A DNA stretch of 64,000 bases from Balneolaceae bacterium (GCA_017795005.1 CP051242.1:2256976-2320975), one strand, 5' to 3'; counted from the first letter of the stretch, positions 50,884-60,165 are shown. The notes: generated from the letters alone by a model not told the origin. Numbers and translations: made by a program.

Positions 50884-51261
50884 ATGGAACGCACACTTAA
50901 ACTGGAAGAACTTGCCTCTCTTGGTTTTAGCGTCTTCTTATTCAATCAGACGGATTATGCCTGGTGGGTATATTTAGCATTCTTTCTCGCCCCGGACCTT
51001 GGAATGATTGGATATGTAATAAATACTAAAGTTGGAGCCATTACCTATAATCTCTTTCATCATAAGGGAATTGCTCTTTGTATTCTGATAATCGGCTACT
51101 ACTACTCAACTGAGTGGCTGGTTTTATCAGGAATCATACTTTTTGGTCATGCTGCATTTGACCGAATGCTGGGATATGGATTAAAATATGAGGATGATTT
51201 CAAGCATACTCATTTAGGCTGGATTGGTAGGGCTAATGATTCTGAAAAGAATCGACTTTGA
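50884..51261 (+). CDS. DUF4260 family membrane protein
   Basis: 125 residues. About four TM helices and the DUF4260 pattern: FFLAPDLGMIGYVINTKVGAITYNLFHHKG, then LFGHAAFDRMLGYGLKYEDDFKHTHLGWIG. Function unknown. Starts 15 bp after the epimerase and overlaps the convergent lipoprotein by 29 bp. Confidence 0.8.
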   Translation: MERTLKLEELASLGFSVFLFNQTDYAWWVYLAFFLAPDLGMIGYVINTKVGAITYNLFHHKGIALCILIIGYYYSTEWLVLSGIILFGHAAFDRMLGYGLKYEDDFKHTHLGWIGRANDSEKNRL

Positions 51262-51628
51262 TTACGGAATCTCCTTTGAATACTGTTATTGAATTATTCT
51301 TTGAATCCAATTTATAATGATATTCTGTTTTATCTGAATCATTTTTTTCTCTCCAAACTAAACTCCCAAGCTTAGAGGATTTCGGAAGAAAAGGATTTAT
51401 CAATACAGATACGGAATCGCCTTTCATTAAATATTCTCCCTGAAACCGACTACGTCTTTTTTGCATTCCATAATAAATCTCGCCTTTGTAACGAAATTGA
51501 TACTCAACATCCTGATAATACCCTCCCCCCAAAGCTGGTACTAATTTAGTTTCAAGAACTATACCATTTGTACTTTCACTTTTACAGGCAGATAAAAATA
51601 CCAGAAATAAGATTATTAAATACCTCAC
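51233..51628 (-). CDS. Small lipoprotein at the end of the bio operon
   Basis: 131 residues from GTG at 51626-51628, chosen because it overlaps the bioA stop (GTGA) and opens a clean SpII signal MRYLIILFLVFLSAC (Cys15). A longer in-frame start (51682) would lie wholly within bioA. The mature beta-rich domain (VEYQFRYKGEIYYGMQKRR, FQGEYLMKGDSVSVLINP) matches no family known to me; its position suggests cotranscription, not function. Confidence 0.6.
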   Translation of the reverse strand: MRYLIILFLVFLSACKSESTNGIVLETKLVPALGGGYYQDVEYQFRYKGEIYYGMQKRRSRFQGEYLMKGDSVSVLINPFLPKSSKLGSLVWREKNDSDKTEYHYKLDSKNNSITVFKGDSVIKVDSFQNH

Positions 51629-52920
51629 ACCAGCTCCAAAATAGCATCGTATATCCCATCCAGTTCTTCTTCTCTCACACAATACGGTGGCATAAGATAG
51701 ATTACATTTCCAAGGGGGCGGATTAAGTATCCCTTTTCCAGAAAACGTTGATTGATATGTTTGGCTTCCGGATTCAGGTTTATGTCTTGTGTAATCGTAT
51801 TTAAATAGCCGGTTTCTTTGCCATTAATTACATCAAAAGCGGCGATAGTACCTTTTGTTCTCAACCTCTCGAGCCGTGGATGGTCGCCTAGTTTCTCCAG
51901 ATTTTTTTGATGAATCAACTCCATGGATGTAAACACTTCTTCATATTCTTCCAGTAATTTCCAGGATGCTATTCCGGCTGCACATCCAAGAGGATTCCCT
52001 GTATAACTATGACCATGCCATAAGGTTTTATTTGGATCAGATGAGTTAAAACTTTCATATATATCATCGCTGCAAATCGTTGCACCCAATGGCATAAATC
52101 CACCTGTAATTCCTTTACTAAGGCAAATAATATCCGGTTCTACCTGTGCTTTTAAACAAGCGAAATAATCGCCAGTTCGACCAAATCCTGTCATTACCTC
52201 ATCGAAAATCAGTAAGACATCAAACTGTCGGTTTACCCAGTGCAGCTTCTGCATAAATTCCTCCGAACACATTCGCATACCTCCTGCTCCCTGAACTAAA
52301 GGCTCAATGAGAATTCCCGCGTATTTATCAGGATGTTCATCCAGTAAATTTTCAAGCTGCTCGATAACCGCATCTTCTTTTGATGCCCGTTCATGATCAT
52401 CGAACCAGGTTTCCGGAAAAGGAATAACTTCCACATCAAACATCCAGTCTTTGAATACCTCGGTAAAAATAGATCGCTCTCCAACAGACATAGCACCAAG
52501 TGTGTCACCATGATATGCTCCGTCGAAACAAATAAAGGTCTTACGATCCTCTCCTTCATTTTTCCAATACTGATATGCCATTTTCATAGCCACTTCTACT
52601 GAAGTCGAGCCATTATCAGAATAGAACAATTTGTTTAAATTCTTAGGAAGCTTGTTTGTGATTAACTCGGCAAGCTGCTCAGCCGGATCATGCGTGAAGC
52701 CGGCAAAAATTACATGCTCAAGCTGCTGAGCCTGTTTATAAATAGCTTCAGCAATACCAGAATGGGAATGTCCGTGTAAATTCACCCACCAACTCGAAAT
52801 GCAATCCAGCACCTTTCGACCATCTTCCAACTCTAGATACGCACCATCCCCTTTCACTACTTTCAGTGGTTCCGGACTTCCTTTTATTATCGTAAATGGA
52901 TGCCAGAGTTTATTGCTCAT
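51625..52920 (-). CDS. bioA: Adenosylmethionine-8-amino-7-oxononanoate aminotransferase
   Basis: 431 residues of the class III aminotransferases. LWHPFTIIKG at the start, CISSWWVNLHGHSHSGIAEA, FYSDNGSTSVEVAMKMAYQYW, CFDGAYHGDTLGAMSVG, IFDEVMTGFGRTG and the PLP Lys in CLSKGITGGFMPLGA. It makes 7,8-diaminopelargonic acid for biotin. Last biotin gene of the run, after a palindromic repeat. Confidence 0.95.
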   Translation of the reverse strand: MSNKLWHPFTIIKGSPEPLKVVKGDGAYLELEDGRKVLDCISSWWVNLHGHSHSGIAEAIYKQAQQLEHVIFAGFTHDPAEQLAELITNKLPKNLNKLFYSDNGSTSVEVAMKMAYQYWKNEGEDRKTFICFDGAYHGDTLGAMSVGERSIFTEVFKDWMFDVEVIPFPETWFDDHERASKEDAVIEQLENLLDEHPDKYAGILIEPLVQGAGGMRMCSEEFMQKLHWVNRQFDVLLIFDEVMTGFGRTGDYFACLKAQVEPDIICLSKGITGGFMPLGATICSDDIYESFNSSDPNKTLWHGHSYTGNPLGCAAGIASWKLLEEYEEVFTSMELIHQKNLEKLGDHPRLERLRTKGTIAAFDVINGKETGYLNTITQDINLNPEAKHINQRFLEKGYLIRPLGNVIYLMPPYCVREEELDGIYDAILELV

Positions 52921-52934
52921 TATTTCTAATTAAG

Positions 52935-53008
52935 AATTCAAAATTCAAGATTAAAAATTAAGGTTTAGTAAAAACCAATTTTTAATCTTGAATTTATAAT
53001 TTTGAATT
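52935..53008. repeat. AT-rich palindromic repeat in the bio operon
   Basis: Left arm AATTCAAAATTCAAGATTAA..AATT is answered by AATTTTTAATCTTGAATT..AATTTTGAATT. The right end covers the last 15 bp of bioD, including its stop codon. Shares the AAGATTAAAAATT core with the repeat at 29337-29458. No T tract, so it is not a normal terminator. Confidence 0.7.
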
Positions 53009-53623
53009 AAAAGCCTTATTGAAGATCGAGAATAACAATTCTTTTGAGATTTCTTTAACCGTGCAAACCTCGAAAATTTCTACCTTACCAAAATGCTCAA
53101 GGGTCTTTTTATTGTGCTCATGACTCTCCCCATTCAAAACCACTCCAAAAACGTCGATATTTCGCCTTTTAAGAGCTTCGATAGATAATAAAGTATGATT
53201 CAGGGTTCCAAGTGAACTACGCGCAACAAGCAACACCGGAAGCTCAAATTGTTCAATCATATCTAATACGGTATGATCCCAGTTGATTGGCACAATTAAT
53301 CCTCCGGCTCCCTCTACAATTAAATGCTTAGTTTGAAATTCAGGCAACTCAAAATCATCCAAAGAAATAGATACTTCGTCAATATCCGCAGCGCCATGCG
53401 GACTCATAGGAGTGTTAAGTCTATATCGTTCCGGAATGATTCGTGAATCATCAGCTTCTGAGATTCTTTGAACGAATTCTGTATCTGTTTCCTCATCCAG
53501 CCCGGCTTGTATGGGTTTCCAATAGGTAGCATCCAAAGCAGACATCAACATGGCTGATACCAAGGTTTTTCCAATCCCGGTATCGGTTCCGGAAACAAAA
53601 AACTTCTCCGGAAATTCAATCAT
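52994..53623 (-). CDS. bioD: Dethiobiotin synthetase
   Basis: 209 residues. P-loop VSGTDTGIGKTLVSAML (about 10-26), WKPIQAG, SPHGAADIDE, LIVEGAGGLIVPINWDHTVLDM and VLLVARSSLGTLNHTLLS. ATP-dependent closure of the ureido ring of biotin. It overlaps bioC by 4 bp; its last codons lie in the AT-rich palindrome. Confidence 0.94.
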   Translation of the reverse strand: MIEFPEKFFVSGTDTGIGKTLVSAMLMSALDATYWKPIQAGLDEETDTEFVQRISEADDSRIIPERYRLNTPMSPHGAADIDEVSISLDDFELPEFQTKHLIVEGAGGLIVPINWDHTVLDMIEQFELPVLLVARSSLGTLNHTLLSIEALKRRNIDVFGVVLNGESHEHNKKTLEHFGKVEIFEVCTVKEISKELLFSIFNKAFNSKL

Positions 53624-54423
53624 ACCATATCCTTTTTAACCGCCAGATACACTACATGCCATTTAGCTTTTATCTGATTATCAGTTCTATTATCCCAGAA
53701 CTTAGTTAACAACCTCAATTGTTTCGGTGTCAGTGATTTACCGGTAGTTGAAGTAGCGGCTCCCACCTCTTTTAAATGCCTGAAAAATTCCATCGAAGAG
53801 TCAAAATCCTGAAACAAGTTATTCTCGTAGTAATCGATTTGAACCGGACTTAAGGAAAGCTTAACCACTACTTCTTCCACATCCGGCAACGGATTGGCTG
53901 TGAATGGCAAACCAAGCTCTAAACAACATTCGTACCATTCAGTAAAGCTATGATTTCCGGGAAAAGTAGTTAATAATAACCCTCCAGGTTTTAGCAGTTT
54001 AGTCAATTTTTCTAAGCCGATTGCTGTATCATCAAACCACTGAGCGGTAAAATTACTTATGATCAAAGCATATTGAGGTTCTGGATTCTTAATGGTATCA
54101 ACATCCAATACCTCAAATGAACATCTTTCCTCCTCACCTATTCTTTCCCTGGTAAACGCAAGCATATCTTCACTTACATCAGTAATAGTGAATTCCCTGT
54201 TAGGAAATTCAGCAAACATATTTTCAGTAAGAAAACCTGTTCCACATCCAACTTCCAGAATAGGTCCGGGAGGAATAATATCTTTCCATGGTCGAACGGA
54301 AGCCGTTAACCCTTCCGCTACTTTTTGCTGGATTTCAGCCTTCTCATGATAGATTTGAGCGGCTTTTGAGAATGATTGGTTTACTTTCTGCTTGTAATTC
54401 AGAGTCTGACTGGTACTATTCAT
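53620..54423 (-). CDS. bioC: Malonyl-ACP O-methyltransferase
   Basis: 267 residues. FSKAAQIYHEKAEIQQKVAEGL, motif I ILEVGCGTGFLTENMF, an acidic beta2 in FTITDVSEDMLAFTR, ISNFTAQWFDD and LKPGGLLLTTFPGNHSF. It methylates malonyl-ACP to start pimelate synthesis. Four-base overlaps with both the esterase gene upstream and bioD downstream. Confidence 0.92.
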   Translation of the reverse strand: MNSTSQTLNYKQKVNQSFSKAAQIYHEKAEIQQKVAEGLTASVRPWKDIIPPGPILEVGCGTGFLTENMFAEFPNREFTITDVSEDMLAFTRERIGEEERCSFEVLDVDTIKNPEPQYALIISNFTAQWFDDTAIGLEKLTKLLKPGGLLLTTFPGNHSFTEWYECCLELGLPFTANPLPDVEEVVVKLSLSPVQIDYYENNLFQDFDSSMEFFRHLKEVGAATSTTGKSLTPKQLRLLTKFWDNRTDNQIKAKWHVVYLAVKKDMV

Positions 54424-55100
54424 TTCGCATCAAAAATAGGCAAAGCTTTACTCAGAATCATAAGACATTCTTCCGGATTTGAAACCGGTAACGCATGAGG
54501 TTCTCCTTCCACTTTAAAGTACTTATCAGAACCAGTTAGCGCTAATAAATCAACGCCCCGGGCTCCGGGTACAATCCTGTCTTTTTCCGAATCTATAATT
54601 ATCCAATTAGCTATGGTTTTCTTATTCAGCTTCAACTTCGTTTTGTGAAGAGCTGACAAATCTTTTGCTAACAAAGATCGATTCTTCCAACTCAGGTCTG
54701 GTATTTCAAATTCAGTTTTCCCAAAACAGTTTTTATAAAAGGCTTTTAATACCTGATCAGGATCTTTTTTGAATGAGGATTCCATTCCCTTGAGGACTTT
54801 TTTTGATCGGGACTTATCAGGATTAGCTAAAGGATGGAAAGCATCAAAGCCATTAAAAATAACGATAGTGTCGGCTTGCTCCATTTTCTCTATCGGACAC
54901 CAATGGACACCAAATGAATGCAGAAACAGTACTTTCGATGCAGCTTCAGTATCGAACTCCGGGTGAAATTCTCCTCCAAAGTATCCTCTGTCCGCAGGTT
55001 TAAGGAATACATGTTTCGGAAGTTTAGATTTTAGCTTATCCCAAAAATATCCGTTAAATCCCCAGCCATGATATGCATGAACTTCTACCGTTCTTTCCAT
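54420..55100 (-). CDS. BioH-like pimeloyl-ACP methyl ester esterase
   Basis: 226 residues, alpha/beta hydrolase. Catalytic Ser62 in FLHSFGVHW (elbow H-S-F-G, without the usual first Gly), acid in IIDSEKDRIVP and His in EGEPHALPVS. The position between bioF and bioC, overlapping both, points to cleavage of pimeloyl-ACP methyl ester (BioH/BioG/BioK role). It matches none of these closely enough to name, so I leave the symbol blank. Confidence 0.72.
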   Translation of the reverse strand: MERTVEVHAYHGWGFNGYFWDKLKSKLPKHVFLKPADRGYFGGEFHPEFDTEAASKVLFLHSFGVHWCPIEKMEQADTIVIFNGFDAFHPLANPDKSRSKKVLKGMESSFKKDPDQVLKAFYKNCFGKTEFEIPDLSWKNRSLLAKDLSALHKTKLKLNKKTIANWIIIDSEKDRIVPGARGVDLLALTGSDKYFKVEGEPHALPVSNPEECLMILSKALPIFDAK

Positions 55101-56260
55101 GCCTCCAATGTATTAATCAGATGATGAATATCCTCTTCTGTATGATTTAATGTTACCGTAACTCTGATTCTGGAAGCTCCTTGTTCTACGGTTGGTGGAC
55201 GGATAGCAGAAGCCAGTATTCCGTTTTCTTCCAAATATTCAGACAATTGAAGGGTGTTTTTCTCGTCTCCAATAATAATGGGAATAATCTGACTTGTAGA
55301 ATCCCCAGTACTAAAACCAAGTTCTTTCAGTCTGCTTTTCAAATATGAAATATGTCCAAGAAGCTTATTCCTTTCAGTTTCCATTTCCGGAATCAGATCC
55401 AGAGAAGCATCCAGAGCTCCGATTACAGAAGGCGGTAACGCAGTTGTATAAATAAACCCGGAGCAAAAATTAATCAGGTAATCTTTCATTTCAGAGCTAC
55501 ATCCCACAAAAGCACCAAATGAACCAAATGCTTTTCCAAAGGTACCCAGACTAATATCGATACCTTTTTTTCCGAAGTTTAATCCAAGTCCTTTTTCTCC
55601 TAACACTCCCAACGCATGTGCATCATCAGAATAAAACAGGGCGTCATATTTTTCAGAAAGCTGAATCAATCCTTCGATATCACATTGATCTCCATCCATA
55701 CTAAATACTGTCTCAGAGACTACCCAGATTCGGTTGTACTCTTTTTTTGCCCCTTCCTGGAGAAGTTCTCCCAAATGGCCGAGGTCGTTATGATTGAATC
55801 TTTTAAACTCTGCTCTGCTTAATATTGCTCCCTGAATCAGACTATTATGACATTTCTTATCTGCCAGAATCAACGAATTTCGGTCTGCTAAAGATGATAA
55901 GACGGAAGTATTTGCCTGAAAACCGGAATTAAAAATGAGTACTGATTCAAGTCCTAATACTCTGGCGAACTTCTCTTCCAATTGCCGATGAATATCCAAT
56001 GTCCCCGAAACTAAACGGGATGCACCCGAACCTGCTCCATATTTTTGAAGAAAATCATTCGATCTTTGTATGACTTCTGAATGACTGGAAAGACCGAGAT
56101 AATCATTTGAGCAAAAGTTGATGAGCTCCTTACCATCTGATAGTACTCTCGAAGTCCCAAAAACAGGCTCTAACGACTTTAAAGCTCGAAAACGATGTTC
56201 TTCTTTGCGTTTATCCAACGCGTCTTTAATAAAGCCAGTTTTGGATTTGTTATCACTCAC
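55085..56260 (-). CDS. bioF: 8-amino-7-oxononanoate synthase
   Basis: 391 residues. INFCSNDYLGLSSH, YGAGSGASRLVSGTLDIHRQLEEKFA, ILADKKCHNSLIQGA, FYSDDAHALGVLGEKGLG and PLP Lys in LGTFGKAFGSFGAFVG (about 239). Condenses pimeloyl-ACP with alanine. First biotin gene here, 5 bp after the DUF4837 gene; overlaps the esterase by 16 bp. Confidence 0.95.
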   Translation of the reverse strand: MSDNKSKTGFIKDALDKRKEEHRFRALKSLEPVFGTSRVLSDGKELINFCSNDYLGLSSHSEVIQRSNDFLQKYGAGSGASRLVSGTLDIHRQLEEKFARVLGLESVLIFNSGFQANTSVLSSLADRNSLILADKKCHNSLIQGAILSRAEFKRFNHNDLGHLGELLQEGAKKEYNRIWVVSETVFSMDGDQCDIEGLIQLSEKYDALFYSDDAHALGVLGEKGLGLNFGKKGIDISLGTFGKAFGSFGAFVGCSSEMKDYLINFCSGFIYTTALPPSVIGALDASLDLIPEMETERNKLLGHISYLKSRLKELGFSTGDSTSQIIPIIIGDEKNTLQLSEYLEENGILASAIRPPTVEQGASRIRVTVTLNHTEEDIHHLINTLEAWKER

Positions 56261-56265
56261 CTAAA

Positions 56266-57348
56266 TTAAGATCCGGTTCCTGTCCAGCTAGAGTCGCTTT
56301 CAAACGTTCTTCCCATTGCTCGGAATTGTCGTACAAACGGAAGTTTTTGACGAACAGCCGGAGCAAACTGAGTGTATTCGATCATGAAAAGTCGGTTTGT
56401 AGCAGGGTCGTAATAGGTAAAGTTTACAAACGGGCCTCCCATCGCGCCGTTTATCATTTGCCAGGTTCCGAGTGTTTCGTACCCAAGATATCTACCCTTT
56501 TGGAATGTAGTGGTTGTCACCGGGCGACGATATTCGGTAGAAACATACATATCTTCAGTACTTCCTTTGATATATTGTTGCATCAGAGAATCCCTGGTTT
56601 GATTAATCCAGTCATTATCCAAAAAGCTGATATCGTTAACCCCATCTTTCCACCAAATCCACATCCATCGGTCATTTTCTGGCAGATAACGACGATAGGT
56701 TTGAAAATCGGTGGTATCCACACTTTTAATATAATCATGCTGAAAACGTACACTAAACCCATGATCCTGCCATAGCGAATCTGTGTATTGTGTCTGTTCT
56801 TTCTTTTCATACACGAAGTAATTCCATCGAACCAATTCTTTATTTAATGCATTGGTTAAAAGTGCGCTTTCAGAGTTTCGGATCTTCTCAGCAAGTGCCG
56901 AATCGGAAGAAGAACTTAAAATTAATGCATACTGATCTTTAAACCATTGATCTTCGATTGGAAAAGCAAAACTCTCCCCGCTTCTCACTCTTTGCTCTAC
57001 GCCATCATCCAGAAATGCCCGAACCTGGCGACCCACATTATTCTCAGCATCAATTGGAGATGCAAAAATGATATTCTTCGTTCTTCGAATTCTTTCCAAT
57101 TGATCCCTGGATCGGATAGGCATGAACGTCAGATTATAATAGGATTCAGGGTTCGGAAGAGTGAATACGCTTTTTCCAAAAGTCTCACGAATTGCGTTTG
57201 CAGTTTCACTTTCCCATTCTGTGGAATCCATTACCACTACAAATTCCCTTGTGTTTCCTTGTGCATAAGGTCTGTAATCGCCATTGCATCCCAACAGGAT
57301 TCCAATAGCTGCTAATAGAACAAAGTTGAATAGTCTGTTTGATTTCAT
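56266..57348 (-). CDS. DUF4837 lipoprotein
   Basis: 360 residues. SpII signal MKSNRLFNFVLLAAIGILLGC (Cys21). Matches DUF4837: REFVVVMDSTEWE, IRETFGKSVFTLPNPESYYNL, WMWIWWKDGVNDISFLD and YRRPVTTTTFQKGRYLGYETLGTWQM. Function unknown; the family is restricted largely to Bacteroidota-type genomes. It joins trpA (6-bp gap) to bioF (5-bp gap). Confidence 0.82.
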   Translation of the reverse strand: MKSNRLFNFVLLAAIGILLGCNGDYRPYAQGNTREFVVVMDSTEWESETANAIRETFGKSVFTLPNPESYYNLTFMPIRSRDQLERIRRTKNIIFASPIDAENNVGRQVRAFLDDGVEQRVRSGESFAFPIEDQWFKDQYALILSSSSDSALAEKIRNSESALLTNALNKELVRWNYFVYEKKEQTQYTDSLWQDHGFSVRFQHDYIKSVDTTDFQTYRRYLPENDRWMWIWWKDGVNDISFLDNDWINQTRDSLMQQYIKGSTEDMYVSTEYRRPVTTTTFQKGRYLGYETLGTWQMINGAMGGPFVNFTYYDPATNRLFMIEYTQFAPAVRQKLPFVRQFRAMGRTFESDSSWTGTGS

Positions 57349-57354
57349 ATCGGG

Positions 57355-58149
57355 TTATTTTCCAAATTTTAATGAATGTACGAAAGAAAACACGTCCTTT
57401 TTCCAGTTTTCCGATGGGTACGCTTTTCTGATGGTATCAATTAATGCACTTCCTACGATAAAACCATCGGCATTTGATGCGATGTTTTGTGCATCATCGT
57501 ACGACTTAATCCCAAAACCAACCAGCACGGGGTTTTCCGTGACATTCGTTCGAACCCGTTCGATGAAAGTTGCAACCGATTTTGAAAGCTCGCCTCCATC
57601 ACGGGCACCTGTAACACCGGTTACCGAGACACAATACACAAAGCCACCTGATTTCTGATCAGCCAGTTTCATTCTTTCGTCGGAAGTGTTGGGAGCAACC
57701 AGATAAATAATCGGCAGGTTATTCTCAGAGGCTTCGTCTTCAATCAATCCGCTTTCTTCTACAGGGATATCCGGTAGTATGAGTCCATCCACACCTACTG
57801 AAGCCGCTTTTTCGCAGAACTTTGAAACGCCATACCGAAGCACCGGATTCATATATCCCATTAAAATAATAGGTATTTGCGATGATTTACGTACCTCAGC
57901 AACCATATCAAATATTTTATCGATACTAATCCCTTTTGAAATTGCTACATCGCTGGAAAATTGAATCGTTGGACCATCAGCCAGAGGATCGCTGAAAGGC
58001 ATTCCCAGCTCAATTATATCAGCTCCATTTTTCTCGAAACCCAGAATTAAATCTACGGTAGATTCCAGATCAGGATAGCCGGCTGTTATAAAAAGACTCA
58101 TCAGTTTATCCGAGCCTTTGTCTTTAAATTTTTTAGTAATTCTGTTCAT
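57355..58149 (-). CDS. trpA: Tryptophan synthase alpha chain
   Basis: 264 residues. FITAGYPDLESTVDLI, catalytic Glu in DIIELGMPFSDPLADGP, the acidic Asp loop in DGLILPDIPVEESG, YLVAPNTSDERM and VGFGIKSYDDAQNI. Cleaves indole-3-glycerol phosphate to indole. Separated from trpB by 338 bp of repeats rather than the usual tight spacing. Confidence 0.95.
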   Translation of the reverse strand: MNRITKKFKDKGSDKLMSLFITAGYPDLESTVDLILGFEKNGADIIELGMPFSDPLADGPTIQFSSDVAISKGISIDKIFDMVAEVRKSSQIPIILMGYMNPVLRYGVSKFCEKAASVGVDGLILPDIPVEESGLIEDEASENNLPIIYLVAPNTSDERMKLADQKSGGFVYCVSVTGVTGARDGGELSKSVATFIERVRTNVTENPVLVGFGIKSYDDAQNIASNADGFIVGSALIDTIRKAYPSENWKKDVFSFVHSLKFGK

Positions 58150-58213
58150 TTATTTTTGATTCACCGAAGGGTTAAAACCCTTCGCTTGTTTACTTGTCTG
58201 TTGATCCGAAGTT

Positions 58214-58359
58214 AAGTCTCCCCTTGAGGGGAGATGAAAAGTTGAACATGTTCTTCAACTTTTCCGAGGGGTGTTTGTAACACTGAGTCTCTACTAACAC
58301 CCTCCGTCACTTCGTGACACCTCCCTGTCTGCCGACAGGCAGGCCTCAAGGGAGGACTT
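58214..58359. repeat. GTCTCC composite dispersed repeat (type D) between trpB and trpA
   Basis: Ends AAGTCTCCCCTTGAG and CTCAAGGGAGGACTT are inverted. Inside: AAAGTTGAA..TTCAACTTT, GGTGTTTG..AACACC, CCGTCACTTCGTGAC and CTGTCTGCCGACAGGCAG. Near-copy at 59815-59953. Confidence 0.85.
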
Positions 58360-58370
58360 ATTTCATCATC

Positions 58371-58481
58371 TCGACCTCCTCTGTCTCCTCATTCTCAAGG
58401 AGCAGGACTTTTTAAATTCCTCCATCTTGATCAACGAGCTCCCCTCTCCTTGACAAGGAGAGGGGTTGGGGGTGAGGTCGA
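58371..58481. repeat. TCGACCTC-ended repeat between trpB and trpA
   Basis: Ends TCGACCTC and GAGGTCGA are inverted, with an inner hairpin CCCCTCTCCTTG-A-CAAGGAGAGGGG. Together with the type D repeat it fills the 338-bp trpB-trpA gap. Confidence 0.7.
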
Positions 58482-58487
58482 AAAACA

Positions 58488-59690
58488 TTACAAATTCTCC
58501 GAAATGGTGCCCATGTCTTTGTCTCCACGACCAGATAAATTGATAAGAACAATCTCATCTTCTGAAGTCTGTGGCATCAGATTTTCCAGCCATGCAAATG
58601 CATGAGCAGTTTCGAGTGCTGGAATAATTCCTTCTTTTTGGGATAGCAATTTCACGGCTTCCATGGCTTCATCATCTGTTACTGAGTGATATTCCACCCG
58701 CTTAGAATCGTGCAAATAAGAATGCTCGGGACCAATCCCAGGGTAATCGAGTCCTGCACTAATGGAATGCGCCAGTTCAATTTGTCCGTTTTGGTCGTGC
58801 AACAGATAACTTAACGATCCATGTAAAATTCCGGGAGTTCCTTTGGTGATGGTTGCCGCAGTTTTACCTGAATCCACGCCATAACCGGCCGCTTCAATCC
58901 CGATAATTTTCACATTTTCTTCAATAAATGGATAAAAAAGTCCCATTGCATTGGAACCACCGCCCACACAGGCAAGGAGATAATCAGGAAGTCGTCCCTC
59001 CTTTTCCAGAATTTGTTTTTTTGCTTCATCACCAATAACGCGATGGAAATTACGAACCATCATCGGATACGGATGAGGTCCGACCACAGAACCAATGATA
59101 TAAAAAGTATCTTCCGGATTAGTAACCCAGTCACGAATCGCTTCGTTAGTTGCGTCTTTCAGTGTTTTAGAGCCGCTTTCCACACTTCGTACTTCTGCTC
59201 CCATCAACTGCATGCGGTCTACATTCAGTTTCTGTCGTTCCATGTCTTCAGCGCCCATATACACAATACATCGCAAACCAAACTTCGCACAGGCTGTTGC
59301 TGTGGCAACCCCATGCTGACCTGCACCTGTTTCTGCGATGATGCGGGTTTTGCCCATTCGTTTTGCCAAAAGAATTTGTCCGATCGCGTTATTGATTTTA
59401 TGAGCTCCGGTATGGCAAAGATCTTCCCGCTTCAGATAAACCTTCGCTTTTCCGTAGTGTGCGGTCAATTTATCAGCAAAAGTAAGCTTAGTAGGCCGCC
59501 CAACGTATTCATCTAACAACGAATGATACTCCTCAAGAAATTCGGGATCATCTTTAGCTTTCAGATATTCTTCTTCCAGCTGTTGTACAACAGGAATCAG
59601 GATTTCAGGAACAAATTTTCCACCATAATTCCCAAAGTATCCCCGGGCATTAGGTTGATTGTAGGTTGTTTTAATTAGTGTTTCTGTCAT
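58488..59690 (-). CDS. trpB: Tryptophan synthase beta chain
   Basis: 400 residues from the ATG at 59690, giving the conserved start [24 protein letters not shown]; an in-frame ATG at 59702 with an AGGGG sequence upstream would add four residues. PLP Lys in [17 protein letters not shown] (about Lys92), [25 protein letters not shown] and GRGDKDM. Condenses indole with serine. Confidence 0.95.
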   Translation of the reverse strand: MTETLIKTTYNQPNARGYFGNYGGKFVPEILIPVVQQLEEEYLKAKDDPEFLEEYHSLLDEYVGRPTKLTFADKLTAHYGKAKVYLKREDLCHTGAHKINNAIGQILLAKRMGKTRIIAETGAGQHGVATATACAKFGLRCIVYMGAEDMERQKLNVDRMQLMGAEVRSVESGSKTLKDATNEAIRDWVTNPEDTFYIIGSVVGPHPYPMMVRNFHRVIGDEAKKQILEKEGRLPDYLLACVGGGSNAMGLFYPFIEENVKIIGIEAAGYGVDSGKTAATITKGTPGILHGSLSYLLHDQNGQIELAHSISAGLDYPGIGPEHSYLHDSKRVEYHSVTDDEAMEAVKLLSQKEGIIPALETAHAFAWLENLMPQTSEDEIVLINLSGRGDKDMGTISENL

Positions 59691-59702
59691 GATTATCTTC
59701 AT

Positions 59703-59726
59703 TAAGTCCCCTCTTGAGAGGGGATT
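59703..59726. repeat. Short palindrome upstream of trpB
   Basis: AAGTCCCCTCTTGAGAGGGG is a near-perfect inverted repeat, immediately 5' of trpB. A similar CCCCTCTCAAGAGGGG occurs at 63213-63228. Confidence 0.6.
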
Positions 59727-59814
59727 TAGGGGTGTGTCTTTCCCCTTGTTTAATTTAAACCGCAGAGGAGGATCACCATCCGCCCTTACTAGTTATCAAT
59801 ATTTTAAATTCAAT

Positions 59815-59953
59815 AGTCTCCCCTGGAGGGGAGATGAAAAGTTGAACGTGTTCTTCAACTTTTCCGGGGGGTGTTTGAAAAGATGATACTTTACGAACAC
59901 CCTCCGTCACTTCGTGACACCTCCCTGTCTGCCGACAGGCAAGCCTCAAGGGA
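59815..59953. repeat. GTCTCC composite dispersed repeat (type D) between trpF and trpB
   Basis: Starts AGTCTCCCCTGGAG and shares most of its sequence and all its internal palindromes with 58214-58359, including CCGTCACTTCGTGAC and CTGTCTGCCGACAGGCA. The right end (CTCAAGGGA) diverges after nine bases. Confidence 0.85.
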
Positions 59954-59980
59954 TGACATCATTATTTCAATTTGTAATTT

Positions 59981-60064
59981 GTCATGTCGAACGAATTTGA
60001 GACATCTAAAGGGTTCTTTTAACCTTAAATACATCTTTAGATTTCTCCCTCTGGTCGAAATGAC
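59981..60064. repeat. GTCATGTCGA dispersed repeat (type B)
   Basis: Starts GTCATGTCGAAC and ends GGTCGAAATGAC, with inner arms ATCTAAAG / CTTTAGAT. Same design as 42550-42655. Confidence 0.72.
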
Positions 60065-60101
60065 AAGGAATTCAATATTTCAATCACTTATTTCTGGTAA
60101 C

Positions 60102-60143
60102 GATGCTCTGCGTCGTTACCATTTCGTCCCGACGCAGAGCATC
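60102..60143. repeat. GATGCTCTGCGTCG hairpin before trpF end
   Basis: 14-bp perfect inverted repeat GATGCTCTGCGTCG / CGACGCAGAGCATC with a 14-nt loop, followed by GGAGCGAGG. Similar to part of the type C repeat. The whole 463-bp gap 59703-60165 is made of such elements and has no gene. Confidence 0.7.
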
Positions 60144-60165
60144 GGAGCGAGGTTAAATATTTTAA

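Noticed and set aside
59013-59516. Long plus-strand frame opposite trpB
   Set aside because: It is a shadow of the conserved trpB reading frame; its His/Cys-rich translation resembles no protein.
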